Shown: positions 34,837-43,780, counted from the stretch's first letter. The stretch: 64,000 nucleotides of DNA from JAVBMU01 sp031551755 (GCA_031551755.1 JAVBNE010000005.1:1-64000); one strand, 5' to 3'. Made by a program: numbers and translations. The notes: generated by a model from the sequence alone, not told the origin.

Positions 34837-36297
34837 CTAGTGACCTGGAGTGCCGCCCTCGGTGGCGTCGCCTTCCGCGGTTCCGCCATCGCCGGAGGGG
34901 CTGCTCTTCCCGTCGTCCTCGCCGAGGATCTGCGCGAGTGCCCGGTCGACGTCCGCCTGTTCCATCTCCGTGGTGGCGCGCCGGTCGGCGTAGCCGGCCG
35001 GGTTGTCGAGGTCGATCGCGTCGGGCAGTAGATCCGGATGATCCCAGATGGCGTCCCGGGCCGCCGTGCCGGATTGCTGGGCGATCAGCGCCCAGAGCGC
35101 GGCGGCGTCGCGGGAGCGGCGGGGCCGCAGTTCGAGTCCGACGAGCGTCACGAAGGTGTGTTCGGCCGGACCGCCCGCCGCGCGTCGGCGCTGGATCATC
35201 TCCCGTAGGGGGACTGCATGGGGCAAGTGGGGGAGCGCCGCGCGGGTCGTGACCTCGTCGACCCAGCCCTCGACCAGGGCGAGTGCGGTTTCCAGGCGCA
35301 GCAGGGTTGCCTTCTGTTCGTCGGTGTTCTCCAGCCCGAAGACCCCGGAGGACAGCGCTTGCTGAATGGTGGCGGTGTCGGTCACATCGATGTCAGTCAA
35401 TCGTGATCCGAGTGTGTCGAGGTCGATCCTGACGCCGCGGGCGTAGGCCTCGACCAGACCGAGAAGATGGGAGCGCAGCCAGGGGACATGCGCCAGGAGT
35501 CGCGCGTGGGCGGCCTCCCGGAGAGCGAGATAGTGGCGGACCTCCTCCACGGGGGTGTCCAGGCCATCAGCGAAGGCGTCCACGTTCGTGGGCAGGAGCA
35601 CGGTGGCTTCCTCGTCGAGCAGCGGAACGCCGATGTCGGTCACGCCGAAGACCTCACGGGAGAGCGTTCCGGCGGCCTGGCCCACCTGCATGCCGAAGAC
35701 CGCGGAGCCGATCCGCCGCATGAGTTGCGCCGGCTCGATACCTGCCATGAGGCCCGGCGGCATTCCGGGCAGGCCCAGCGCGTCCCCGGCCCCATCGCCC
35801 AGCTGATCACCGAGGATCGTCGCAATGGCCTCCACCACCGAGGTGGCCACCGGAGCCACCAGTTCATTCCAGGCGGGCAGCGTCCGCTCCACCCATTCGG
35901 ACCGTGACCAGGCGTAACTACGGCCCCCGGACGGTGGCAGGTCGGTGGCGGCGTCCAGCCAGAGTTCGGCGACGGACAGCGCGTCGGTCGCGGCGCGGGC
36001 CTGGCCTCCGGTGAGGGAAGGGTCGCCTTCCGCCACGGCCACCTGCCGGGCGACGTCGTGGGCGACTTCGGTGTTCACCGGCCCGGCGGCGGGGGTGACG
36101 AGCAGGCGCTGCACCTGGGCGATGACGTGTTGCATGGTTTGGGGGTCGGCAGGTAGACCCGCGGCGGCTGGGTCGAAACCTCGTGCGCGCAGTTCTTGGA
36201 GCGCATCGTCGGCATTCGCGCCGAACATCGAGCGCAGCAACTCCTCCCAGGGTTGCTCGGGGCCGCCGTCGGACGGGTGAATCGGGGGCTGGCTCAT
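34837..36297 (-). CDS. DUF2342 zinc-dependent metalloprotease-like protein
   Basis: A 486-residue protein of the actinobacterial DUF2342 family, sometimes labelled F420-biosynthesis-associated. Characteristic segments are SYAWSRSEWVERTLPAWNEL, GMQVGQAAGTLSREVFG and YLALREAAHARLLAHVPWL, the last holding a likely metal site. It is mostly helical, with an acidic tail. AAGGAG lies six bases before the ATG. It corresponds to Rv3195 in the mycobacterial block. Activity is unproven for this member. Confidence 0.85.
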   Translation of the reverse strand: MSQPPIHPSDGGPEQPWEELLRSMFGANADDALQELRARGFDPAAAGLPADPQTMQHVIAQVQRLLVTPAAGPVNTEVAHDVARQVAVAEGDPSLTGGQARAATDALSVAELWLDAATDLPPSGGRSYAWSRSEWVERTLPAWNELVAPVATSVVEAIATILGDQLGDGAGDALGLPGMPPGLMAGIEPAQLMRRIGSAVFGMQVGQAAGTLSREVFGVTDIGVPLLDEEATVLLPTNVDAFADGLDTPVEEVRHYLALREAAHARLLAHVPWLRSHLLGLVEAYARGVRIDLDTLGSRLTDIDVTDTATIQQALSSGVFGLENTDEQKATLLRLETALALVEGWVDEVTTRAALPHLPHAVPLREMIQRRRAAGGPAEHTFVTLVGLELRPRRSRDAAALWALIAQQSGTAARDAIWDHPDLLPDAIDLDNPAGYADRRATTEMEQADVDRALAQILGEDDGKSSPSGDGGTAEGDATEGGTPGH

Positions 36298-36453
36298 GGG
36301 TGCTCCTTAGCTGCGTCGCCCCACCGTAACCACATGGCGGGGCGCTGGCGGCCGACCGTGACGGTTGGTATCGCCAGTTCCGCTCAGGGCGGAGCATGAC
36401 GTGCACCGGGTGGCCCGCTGCCGAGATCGGTGGGTGTCGGCGATGATGGACCC

Positions 36454-37596
36454 GTGACGATCAATCCCTGGGCGGGCAGCGGCGAACCGGACGCCCGGAT
36501 CAGTACCTCTGTACCGACGACCCATGCGGCCGATGAGCCGACCGGGCCGTCACCGCGCACGGTGACGATGGGGGTCTCACTCGTCGCCACCACTTTGCTG
36601 CTTGCTGCCATGATCGCGTTTCCAGCCCCGTATGCGATTCGCGGTCCTGGTCCGACGGAGGACACCCTCGGATCGGTCGACGGCACTCCGCTGATCTCTA
36701 TCGAGGGCGCCCCGACCTACAAGTCGTCCGGGGAGCTGCTGCTCACCACCGTGTCCATCGCGGGCGGGCCAGGACACCCGGCGACGATCACTCAGGTCGT
36801 CGAGGGCTGGCTCGATCCGGAGGTGGCGGTCACGCCCGTCGAGACGGTCTTTCCGCGAGGCACTTCGGCCGCTCAAACGAGCGAGATGAACCATGCCCAG
36901 ATGGTCAGCTCGCAGGAAAACGCGACTGTCGCGGCGTTGACCGAACTTGGCTACGACATACCCGCGGTGCTCACCATCGAAGGTGCGGAGACCGGGTCGG
37001 GCGCAGACGGCGTGGTGCGCCGAGGCGACGTCATCACCTCGCTGAACGCCCAGAAGGTGGATTCCTACCAGGACTTCATCGACGACATCGAGGCGATCAA
37101 ACCCGGAGATACCGCCGAACTTGGGGTCACCCGGGACGGGAAGACTGTGGCGCTCAAGATCGTCACGACCAAGGGTCCCGACGGTTCGACGCGCTTGGGT
37201 GTGTACATCAACCCGGAGTTCGACTTCCCGGTGGATGTGAAGATCACGATCGACGACATCGGCGGGCCGTCGGCCGGCACGATGTTCGCCCTGGGGATCA
37301 TCGACCGGCTGACTCCTGAGGATGAGGTGGCCGGGCAGATCATCGCGGGTACGGGGACCATGAGTGTGGAGGGGGATGTCGGCGAGATCGGCGGTATTGA
37401 GCAGAAGATGGTCGGGGCACGGGACTCGGGTGCGAAGTGGTTCCTGGCACCGGCCGCCAACTGCAAGAACGTCGTCGGTAACATCCCGAAGGGGCTGCGG
37501 GTGGTGAAGGTCGAGACACTGTCCCAGGCGTACATGGCGGTGACGAAGATCGGTGCCGGGCAGGGCTCGAGCCTGCCGAGCTGCGTCTCTTCCTGA
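36454..37596 (+). CDS. membrane-anchored PDZ / Lon-type protease (YlbL-like)
   Basis: A 380-residue protein with one N-terminal membrane anchor (about residues 36-58), a PDZ domain (about 190-250, GVVRRGDVITSLNAQKV) and a C-terminal Lon-like proteolytic domain. The catalytic Ser lies in IGGPSAGTMFALGI and the Lys in GGIEQKMVGARDSGAKW. The active site would be extracytoplasmic. It corresponds to Rv3194c. GTG 36454 is taken, and GATGAT lies six bases upstream as in the leaderless genes. Confidence 0.88.
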   Translation: MTINPWAGSGEPDARISTSVPTTHAADEPTGPSPRTVTMGVSLVATTLLLAAMIAFPAPYAIRGPGPTEDTLGSVDGTPLISIEGAPTYKSSGELLLTTVSIAGGPGHPATITQVVEGWLDPEVAVTPVETVFPRGTSAAQTSEMNHAQMVSSQENATVAALTELGYDIPAVLTIEGAETGSGADGVVRRGDVITSLNAQKVDSYQDFIDDIEAIKPGDTAELGVTRDGKTVALKIVTTKGPDGSTRLGVYINPEFDFPVDVKITIDDIGGPSAGTMFALGIIDRLTPEDEVAGQIIAGTGTMSVEGDVGEIGGIEQKMVGARDSGAKWFLAPAANCKNVVGNIPKGLRVVKVETLSQAYMAVTKIGAGQGSSLPSCVSS

Positions 37597-37604
37597 CGGA
37601 ACCG

Positions 37605-37624
37605 CCCACCCTCGGGTTGGTGGG
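37605..37624. terminator. possible bidirectional terminator
   Basis: CCCACC and GGTGGG form a six-pair stem around an eight-base loop between two convergent genes. There is no T tract, so the call is weak. Confidence 0.35.
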
Positions 37625-37636
37625 AGGCCCGCGGGA

Positions 37637-38206
37637 TCAGGCGAAGGTGGCGAGCAGCGCCTCCAGCAGGCTGGGGACCAGCTCAGCGCCGAATGCGACG
37701 TCCGCGTCACTGTCGTGGGCGCGGGTCCGGATGGCACACCATTGCTCGCCGCCGCGCAGGACACCGACGGTAATGCGCACATCCTGGCGATCCGGGTGGG
37801 CGGCGAGGTAGGCGAGCGCCTCACTGGGCTCCTCGGGCAGGTTGGCCTCGGCGGCCGGGGGCACGAGGAGGCGTTCGACGACGACCGTCGCGCCGTCCAC
37901 GGTATCCGGCCACGCCACCGCTGCGAGTGCCGTGTCCAGGCCGTCGTCGGTCTCGAAGCCCTCCTGCTCCACGGACAGCAGGTGTTCCGGGTTGAGCTGG
38001 GCGGCCTTGATTGCCTCGGCGGGGAGCCGCTGGGGGAGATCAGGGTCGTCAGCCACTGCCCGTGCGGTGCGGACGAGTGCGAAGAGGCGTGGTGGGGCAT
38101 CCCAGCCGGCCGTGGCTGCGTGTCGTTCGACCTCGCGGACGGCGGTGGCCAAGGCGGCGGCCGCAGGCGTGGTCGTGGGCGGCTGGTCGGGCGGTGGGGT
38201 GGACAT
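37637..38206 (-). CDS. PPA1309-family hypothetical protein
   Basis: A 189-residue cytosolic protein with the family segments VREVERHAATAGWDAPPRLFALV, APPRLFALVRTA and DRQDVRITVGVLRGGEQWC. Function is unknown. In actinobacteria it commonly lies between the PDZ/Lon gene and UPF0182, as here. ATG 38206 is preceded by AATGCTAGGGGC and no ribosome-binding site. Confidence 0.85.
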   Translation of the reverse strand: MSTPPPDQPPTTTPAAAALATAVREVERHAATAGWDAPPRLFALVRTARAVADDPDLPQRLPAEAIKAAQLNPEHLLSVEQEGFETDDGLDTALAAVAWPDTVDGATVVVERLLVPPAAEANLPEEPSEALAYLAAHPDRQDVRITVGVLRGGEQWCAIRTRAHDSDADVAFGAELVPSLLEALLATFA

Positions 38207-38359
38207 GCCCCTAGCATTCCAGCTCCGACGCGCCGCGGGTCCCTTCGGCGTGGGAACCTAGAACTTCCACCGGGCGTTGTCCGGGCGAGGTCGGCAGTCG
38301 GTTGACGGCCAGACGTCGCCCCGGACCAGGTCCACGAGCACGAATGAGGTAGCCCCAAG

Positions 38360-41359
38360 GTGTCGTTCGCCGCAGCAGCCCGCCGGAAGTCGGCCCCCAG
38401 TCCTCGAAAGAAGCGCAGCCCACTCGCCATCGCGCTCATCGTCGTTGCGGCGCTCGTCGTGTTGCTTCTGCTCTTGGCGCAGTTCTGGACAGAGGTCATG
38501 TGGTTCACCCAGGTGGGCTACTCGCAGGTGATCTGGACCGAATGGGGGACTCGAGCTGCGCTTTTCGTCGCGGGCTTCCTCGTGATGGCGGGGCTGGTCT
38601 TCTGGTCCTTCTCCGCTGCCTATCGCGTCCGGCCGGTCTACGCGCCGTCGACGCCGGAGCAGGCCACGCTCGATCAGTACCGCGAGGCCATCGAGCCGCT
38701 GCGCAAGATCGTGATGATCGTGGTGCCGGCACTGGTCGGCTTCTTCGCGGGGGCGGCGGCGGCCGCGCAATGGAAGAACGTGCTGCTGGCGATCAACGGA
38801 GTGTCGTTCGGCGTTAAGGACCCGCAGTACGGCATCGACCTGTCGTTCTACGTCTTCACTCTGCCTGTGATCCGGTTCGTGGTGAGTTTCCTGATGGCCG
38901 TGGTCATTGTTGCGGGCATTGCGGCTCTGGCCACCCACTATCTCTACGGCGGCCTGCGGATCGGTGGCGGCGCGGGTCAGGGCAAGCGGACGACCCCGGG
39001 AGCTCGGGTGCAACTCGCCGTGCTCGCGGCGGTGCTCATGTTGTTGGTGGCCGGCAACTACTGGCTGGACCGCTACTCGATTCTGACCACCGGTGGTTCG
39101 CGGTTCAGCGGTGCCTCCTACGCAGATGTCAACGCAGTGATTCCCTCGAAGGCGATCTTGGCGTTCGTCGCGGTCTTCGTCGCGGCCTTGTTCGTGGTGA
39201 CTGCCATCCGGGGGAACTGGCGGCTGCCTGCGATCGGGGTCGGTCTGTTGCTGGTCTCGGCCATCTCCATCGGCGGGATCTACCCGGCCGTGGTCCAACG
39301 TTTCCAGGTCGCGCCGAATGCACAGGACAAGGAAGCCGAGTACATTCAGCGCAATATCGACGCCACGCGTAAGGCGTACGGCATCGACAACGTCAAGACC
39401 GAGCAGTACGCGGCGAAGACCCAGGCCGAGGCGGGTGCGTTGCGCGCCGATGCTGAGACGACGGCCTCGATCCGGCTGCTCGACCCGCAGATCGTCAGCC
39501 CGTCATTCCGGCAGCTGCAGCAGAACAAGCAGTACTACAACTTCGCGGACACTTTGGCGGTCGACCGCTACACGGTCGACGGCGAAAGCAAGGACACGGT
39601 GATCGCGGTACGCGAATTGGACCAGGGGGGCCTGGGTCCTGAGCAGCGCAACTGGGTGAACGACCACACCGTCTACACCCACGGCTATGGCGTCGTCGCC
39701 GCCTACGGAAACCAGATCGGTCCCGACGGCCGTCCGGCGTTCTACGAGGGTGACATCCCCAGCGCGGGGGCGTTCACCAAGGCCGGTGGATACGAACCGC
39801 GGATCTATTTCAGCCCGGCGGCCCCGAACTACTCGATCGTCGGCGCCCCGAAGGGGACAGACCCTTGGGAGCTGGACTATCCGACCGACGAGGTCCAGGG
39901 CGGGCAGGTCAACAGCACCTTCCCGACGCAGACCATCTCGGCAGGCCCGAAACTCAGCGGACTGTTCTCCAAGGTGCTGTTCTCGCTAAAGTTCGGCTCT
40001 GAGCAGATCCTGTTCTCCGACCGGGTCAACGCGGATTCGCAGATCCTCTACGTGCGCAACCCGCGGGAGCGTGTCGCCAAGGTTGCCCCGTACCTGACGC
40101 TCGACGGTCGCGTGTACCCGGCGGTCGTTGACGGTCGAGTCAAGTGGATCGTCGACGGGTACACCACGACGAACAACTACCCGTATTCGACATCGCGGCC
40201 GTTGGACGAGGCCACCGCTGACTCCCTCGTGGCGCGGTCGGGTGCGATCCAGGCGCTCGCCCCGCAGCAGGTCAACTACATCCGGAATTCGGTGAAGGCC
40301 ACGGTCGACGCCTATGACGGTTCGGTGCACCTGTACGCCTGGGAGCCGAATGACCCCATTCTCAAGACGTGGAGCAAGGTCTTCCCGTCCTCGGTCAAGC
40401 CGATGTCGGAGATTTCCGGGTCGCTGATGAGCCACATGCGATACCCCGAAGATCTGTTCAAGGTGCAGCGCACCCTGCTCGCCAAGTACCACGTGACCGA
40501 CGCCCGCGAGTTCTTCTCCGGGCAGGATTACTGGCGCAGCCCGGCGGACCCGACCGCCGGGGACAATGCGACGTCGCTGCAGCCGCCGTACTACCTGACG
40601 TTGCAGATGCCGAGCCAGAAGACGCCGACGTTCTCGCTGACCTCGACGTTCATCCCGGGCGGCACCAGCGACCGGAACATCTTGACCGGGTTCCTCGCCG
40701 CCGACGCCGAGGCGGGCAACACCCCAGGTAAGAGATCCGAGGATTATGGAACCTTGCGATTGCTCGAGCTACCGCGAAATGCCACGGTGCCTGGCCCGGG
40801 GCAGGTGCAGAACAAGCTCAACACCACACCTGAGATCACCTCGGCACTGACCCTGCTGAAGGACTCGACGATCATCCGGGGGAACTTGTTGACGTTGCCC
40901 GTCGGTGGTGGGTTGCTGTACGTGCAGCCCTTGTACGTGCAGTCCAAGGAAGGCACCAAGTTCCCGCTGCTGCGCAAGGTGATGGTGTCCTTCGGAAACG
41001 AGGTCGGCTTCGCAGACACCCTTGACGAAGCGCTGGATCAGGTCTTCGGTGGAGACTCCGGTGCCGCAGCGGGGGATGCCGGCAATGCGGGCAGCACCAC
41101 GGAGGAGCCTGCGCCCGATACAGAGGAGCCGACCAAGCCCGCAACCGGCGATGGCGAGTCCGGCACGGTGAATGCGGAGGCCAGGGCGGCGCTCGACCAG
41201 GCGTTGAGAGCGGCTCAGCAGGCGATCGAGGACGGGCAGGCGGCGCTTGCTAAGGGTGATTTCGCCGCCTACGGCGCCGCTCAGGAGCGCCTCGACGAGG
41301 CCCTGCGGTCGGCGGTGGCGGCCGAGCGCAGGCTCGACGCGGCGAGCGCAGACAAGTAG
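38360..41359 (+). CDS. UPF0182 large membrane protein
   Basis: A 999-residue protein with about seven membrane segments in the first 330 residues and a long extracytoplasmic domain (about 340-890). Typical family segments are VMWFTQVGYSQVIWTEWGTR and DLSFYVFTLPVIRFVVSFL. The C-terminal 100 residues are Ala/Glu/Asp-rich and probably form a coiled tail (ALDQALRAAQQAIEDGQAAL). Function is unknown. Orthologue of Rv3193c. It begins at GTG 38360, with GAGG about ten bases before it, and a strong hairpin follows the stop. Confidence 0.92.
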   Translation: MSFAAAARRKSAPSPRKKRSPLAIALIVVAALVVLLLLLAQFWTEVMWFTQVGYSQVIWTEWGTRAALFVAGFLVMAGLVFWSFSAAYRVRPVYAPSTPEQATLDQYREAIEPLRKIVMIVVPALVGFFAGAAAAAQWKNVLLAINGVSFGVKDPQYGIDLSFYVFTLPVIRFVVSFLMAVVIVAGIAALATHYLYGGLRIGGGAGQGKRTTPGARVQLAVLAAVLMLLVAGNYWLDRYSILTTGGSRFSGASYADVNAVIPSKAILAFVAVFVAALFVVTAIRGNWRLPAIGVGLLLVSAISIGGIYPAVVQRFQVAPNAQDKEAEYIQRNIDATRKAYGIDNVKTEQYAAKTQAEAGALRADAETTASIRLLDPQIVSPSFRQLQQNKQYYNFADTLAVDRYTVDGESKDTVIAVRELDQGGLGPEQRNWVNDHTVYTHGYGVVAAYGNQIGPDGRPAFYEGDIPSAGAFTKAGGYEPRIYFSPAAPNYSIVGAPKGTDPWELDYPTDEVQGGQVNSTFPTQTISAGPKLSGLFSKVLFSLKFGSEQILFSDRVNADSQILYVRNPRERVAKVAPYLTLDGRVYPAVVDGRVKWIVDGYTTTNNYPYSTSRPLDEATADSLVARSGAIQALAPQQVNYIRNSVKATVDAYDGSVHLYAWEPNDPILKTWSKVFPSSVKPMSEISGSLMSHMRYPEDLFKVQRTLLAKYHVTDAREFFSGQDYWRSPADPTAGDNATSLQPPYYLTLQMPSQKTPTFSLTSTFIPGGTSDRNILTGFLAADAEAGNTPGKRSEDYGTLRLLELPRNATVPGPGQVQNKLNTTPEITSALTLLKDSTIIRGNLLTLPVGGGLLYVQPLYVQSKEGTKFPLLRKVMVSFGNEVGFADTLDEALDQVFGGDSGAAAGDAGNAGSTTEEPAPDTEEPTKPATGDGESGTVNAEARAALDQALRAAQQAIEDGQAALAKGDFAAYGAAQERLDEALRSAVAAERRLDAASADK

Positions 41360-41367
41360 AGCACCGG

Positions 41368-41404
41368 CCCTGCGTCGCCGGACCCGGTGGTCGGCGACGC
41401 AGGG
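41368..41404 (+). terminator. strong stem-loop after UPF0182 gene
   Basis: CCCTGCGTCGCCG pairs perfectly over 13 bp with CGGCGACGCAGGG around an 11-base loop, eight bases after the stop codon. It lacks a T tract, as is common for actinobacterial terminators. Confidence 0.75.
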
Positions 41405-41472
41405 GCGTGACGCACGCCTCGGTGATCCGATTAGGCAGCACGCTTCGAATCACGTAAGGTAGTGCTCACCGA

Positions 41473-41549
41473 CGCGGGGTGGAGCAGCTCGGTAGCTCGC
41501 TGGGCTCATAACCCAGAGGTCGCAGGTTCAAATCCTGCCCCCGCTACCA
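41473..41549 (+). tRNA. initiator tRNA-fMet (CAT), CCA encoded
   Basis: A 77-base cloverleaf with anticodon CAT. Three consecutive G-C pairs at the base of the anticodon stem (CTGGG / CCCAG) and an unpaired first acceptor position (C1 opposite U72) identify it as the initiator and not the elongator. T-loop is GTTCAAAT. The 3' CCA is encoded at 41547-41549. Accessory genes begin just downstream. Confidence 0.95.
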
Positions 41550-41571
41550 TCTGATGTCTCAGGACATCGCG

Positions 41572-41610
41572 AACGGCCTGAACCTACATATGTGGGGTCG
41601 GGCCGTTTCT
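41572..41610 (+). terminator. terminator after tRNA-fMet
   Basis: AACGGCC (41572-41578) pairs with GGCCGTT (41601-41607), with further partial pairing inside, and TTTCT follows. A small hairpin GATGTC-TCAG-GACATC precedes it at 41553-41568. Bases 41611-41754 hold nothing I can identify. Confidence 0.55.
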
Positions 41611-41754
41611 CATATAAGGGTGGGGTCGGGTGGTGTGCCGGTGGCGTCAAATGGTCCGAGTGGGGTTAGGGCCATCATGTCGGCCGACATCAGTGACCGA
41701 CCCGGACTCGTTGTCACTTTGGGTCTGGCAAGAATTGCTCTCCGAACTCCCCGA

Positions 41755-42288
41755 TCAGTCGGCGGCCCACGCCAGGTTCTCCTCAGCCAGAGCCTCGGTG
41801 AGGAGGCGGACCGCCTTCGGGCCGATGCCGTGCAGCGCCGTGATCTCGGCCGAGGTGCGCTCGGCGAGCTCGGCGAGCGTTACGATGCCCGCGCCATTTA
41901 GCGCCGACATCGCCGGTCGACCGATGTTTCGCGGCAGATCGGTGACAGGTGTCGATGCCCGCCTCGGCGCGTTCGTGAGGCGCTGAGGGGCACGATAGGC
42001 CCAGGACCGGCCTATGACGGCATTGGCCTGCATGCCGTTCATGGCATCCCACGGGATCGTGACACCGAGCACCTTCTCGCCACGGGTGAGCAGTGAAGAA
42101 CCGGGAATGTCAGCGAGCACCTGATGTGCGTCGTCGGGTGGTAGCCGGACCTGAACGGCGGCGTGGTCCTTCGTGATCGTCGCGAACACCCGGCCGGCGA
42201 CGGACCATGACTCCACTTCTGAATGCGTGCTCTGCTCGACTTCGGCGAGACGTCTCGCCGCCGTGCGGAAATGGGCGAGGCTGGTCAC
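41755..42288 (-). CDS. hypothetical protein with C-terminal helix-hairpin-helix
   Basis: Of 177 residues, the first 110 resemble the MmcQ/YjbR fold (FRTAARRLAEVEQSTHSEVE, then FATITKDHAAVQVRLPPDD and a YRAPQRL end). The last 60 form a helix-hairpin-helix DNA- or protein-binding unit (LPRNIGRPAMSALNGAGI, HGIGPKAVRLLTEAL). The fusion resembles small DNA-binding proteins of unknown role. It is the first gene after the initiator tRNA and reads toward it. Assignment of the N-terminal fold is by pattern only. Confidence 0.65.
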   Translation of the reverse strand: MTSLAHFRTAARRLAEVEQSTHSEVESWSVAGRVFATITKDHAAVQVRLPPDDAHQVLADIPGSSLLTRGEKVLGVTIPWDAMNGMQANAVIGRSWAYRAPQRLTNAPRRASTPVTDLPRNIGRPAMSALNGAGIVTLAELAERTSAEITALHGIGPKAVRLLTEALAEENLAWAAD

Positions 42289-42350
42289 TAAACGATGCTA
42301 TCGCCGTCATCCGCGTGCGCCTGGCCATGGGCTCGCGTTTCGACGCTGGC

Positions 42351-42611
42351 TCACGCCAGCGCGAGGAAGAGCTTTTCCAGCTTCTGGCTGTCCACCGAGT
42401 CGCGGCCACCCTCGGCGAGGCATTGCTCCAAGCCTGTCGCGACCAACGCGTAGCCTCCACGGCTGATCGCCTTGCTCACGGCGGCGAGCTGAGTGAGCGC
42501 GTCCTCACACTCGGCGCCCTCTTCAAGCATGCGGATGACGGACGCGAGATGCCCGTTCGCGCGCTTGAGCCTGGTGATGACCGCCTTGATCTCGTCAGGT
42601 TCGAGCTGCAT
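42351..42611 (-). CDS. CsoR/CstR-family repressor, CstR-like (Cys35, Cys64, no His)
   Basis: An 86-residue all-helical repressor from ATG 42611. It has the two ligand cysteines of the family (C35 in GAECEDALTQL and C64 in LEQCL), but the position equivalent to the copper-binding His61 of CsoR is Gly60. That pattern matches CstR-type sensors, which form di- to tetrasulfide links between the cysteines in response to persulfides. A frame extending to 42710 is Arg/Gly-rich and lies in the leader. Two likely operators are found between this gene and the divergent AhpD-like gene. Confidence 0.8.
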   Translation of the reverse strand: MQLEPDEIKAVITRLKRANGHLASVIRMLEEGAECEDALTQLAAVSKAISRGGYALVATGLEQCLAEGGRDSVDSQKLEKLFLALA

Positions 42612-42714
42612 CTCCACCACGTCCAAATCGTTCGTCGGGCCGTTGTCTCGCCGTTGCGGGCCGGAACGGCGCCCGCCTCGGGGGAGCCGGTCGCCTGTCC
42701 TGCCTGCCAACCCT

Positions 42715-42768
42715 ACATCCCCCCGGGGGGTTGTGCTAACGTCTGATCGGACAACCCCCCAGGGGGTT
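42715..42768. promoter_or_regulatory. paired CsoR/CstR operators with enclosed -10
   Basis: Two G/C-tract inverted repeats, ATCCCCCCGGGGGGTT (42717-42732) and AACCCCCCAGGGGGTT (42753-42768), match the CCCC-GGGG type of site bound by CsoR-family repressors. TAACGT (42737-42742) lies between them and could be the -10 of the AhpD-like operon, so bound repressor would cover both sides. Spacing of centres is about 36 bases. Confidence 0.75.
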
Positions 42769-42787
42769 AGCGACGAGAGGAACGACC

Positions 42788-43177
42788 ATGGCGACCATGT
42801 CCGAGCTCAGCTCACCGCACGGGAAGCAGATCTTGCGTGATCTCAGCCCGCTCCATCGGGAGCTTCGTCGCGCGATCCCCGATGTGTACCAGGGGTGGGG
42901 AGCGCTTTCGAAGGCGGCGTTCGCCGACGGCGCGCTCGACCGGAAGACCAAGGAACTGATCGCTTTGGCGATCGGTGTGGTCGAGGGCTGTGATGGATGC
43001 GTCGCTTCTCACGGCCAGGCCGCCGCACGGGCAGGGGCAACGCCGCAGGAAGCGGCTGAGGCCATCGGCGTCACGTTCCTGATGCACGGTGGTCCCGCGA
43101 CGGTGCACGGTGCGCGGGCTTTCGATGCCTTCTGCGAGTTCGTCGACGCCATCGGCGACGGCGAAGCCCCGGCCTGA
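42788..43177 (+). CDS. AhpD-like carboxymuconolactone decarboxylase family protein
   Basis: A 129-residue helical protein with the redox motif EGCDGCVASH (Cys68, Cys71, His75) typical of AhpD-like CMD proteins, which act as thiol peroxidase partners. The ribosome-binding site GAGAGGA lies five bases before ATG 42788. It is divergent from the CstR-like gene and directly downstream of its operators, so it is the likely target, perhaps handling persulfide or peroxide. The Cys-rich gene follows 29 bases later. Confidence 0.85.
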   Translation: MATMSELSSPHGKQILRDLSPLHRELRRAIPDVYQGWGALSKAAFADGALDRKTKELIALAIGVVEGCDGCVASHGQAAARAGATPQEAAEAIGVTFLMHGGPATVHGARAFDAFCEFVDAIGDGEAPA

Positions 43178-43206
43178 TTCGTCACACCAAGAAGGGAAGT
43201 GGATGT

Positions 43207-43392
43207 ATGTGTCGTCCTACGACCTGCAAGGTCTGCGGTAAGACGACCTGGGCAGGGTGCGGTGAACACGTCGCCCAGGTGAAGGCGGCCGTTCCCGCCG
43301 CCGATTGGTGCGGTGGCGACCACACCCCAGCGGAGGAGGCGGCAGCTAAGACAGGCCGCGGGAGTTTTTTCGGCAAGCTGCTGAGGCGGTGA
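43207..43392 (+). CDS. small Cys-rich protein
   Basis: A 61-residue protein beginning MCRPTTCKVCGKTTWAGCG, with cysteines at 2, 7, 10, 18 and 35 and histidines at 21 and 39, suggesting a zinc ribbon or a sulfur acceptor. Similar small proteins are widespread in actinobacteria, without known function. It follows the AhpD-like gene and probably shares its promoter. GAAGGGAAG about seven bases before the ATG. Its last 47 bases overlap the convergent gene at 43346. Confidence 0.75.
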   Translation: MCRPTTCKVCGKTTWAGCGEHVAQVKAAVPAADWCGGDHTPAEEAAAKTGRGSFFGKLLRR

Positions 43393-43780
43393 GCGGAACA
43401 CTGTCTGCGCCACCGGCGACCGGGCTCCTCCCCGCCGCATCGCCGAAGATAGCGACGACCGCGATCTGCCCGACGATGTTCGCATTGAACTCGGGCAGGT
43501 CCTCCGCGGGGATCCAGTACTCCAGGATCGTTGACCCACCAGCCTGCTGGACGTCGTAGCGGTCAAGGAAATCCTTCCGGACTTCGAAACGGGTCACGAA
43601 GCCAGAGCCGCTTGCCGGGACGTTCCAGTCGCGAGCGATCTTGGTTGCGTACTCCTCGTTGAGGACCGGGTAGAAGATCGGCTGGTCCGGGAGGCGCGGT
43701 GGCCACTCGCGCCAGTCAGTGGCCTCTACGAGCGCGAGTTCCGTCGGGCCGGTCGGGCGCCAGAGCGTCACGGTTTCCAT
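43346..43780 (-). CDS. conserved hypothetical protein
   Basis: The 144-residue frame starts METVTLWRPTGPTELALVE, and further motifs are WPPRLPDQPIFYPVLNEEYA, FVTRFEVRKDFLDRYDVQQ and EYWIPAEDLPEFNANIVG. I recognise this as a widespread conserved family of unknown function, sometimes labelled crystallin J1-like or ADP-ribosylation-related. Compared with my memory of the family, the C-terminal 30 or so residues (after AVVAIFG) look unconserved and overlap the Cys-rich gene, so a 3' frameshift or readthrough is possible. GAGAGGA lies nine bases before ATG 43780. Confidence 0.65.
   Translation of the reverse strand: METVTLWRPTGPTELALVEATDWREWPPRLPDQPIFYPVLNEEYATKIARDWNVPASGSGFVTRFEVRKDFLDRYDVQQAGGSTILEYWIPAEDLPEFNANIVGQIAVVAIFGDAAGRSPVAGGADSVPLTASAACRKNSRGLS

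Noticed and set aside
36577..38508. 643-codon open frame on the minus strand across the PDZ/Lon and PPA1309 genes
   Set aside because: It is opposite a well-supported PDZ/Lon gene and out of frame with PPA1309. Its length reflects high-GC codon bias and it shows no recognisable domain.
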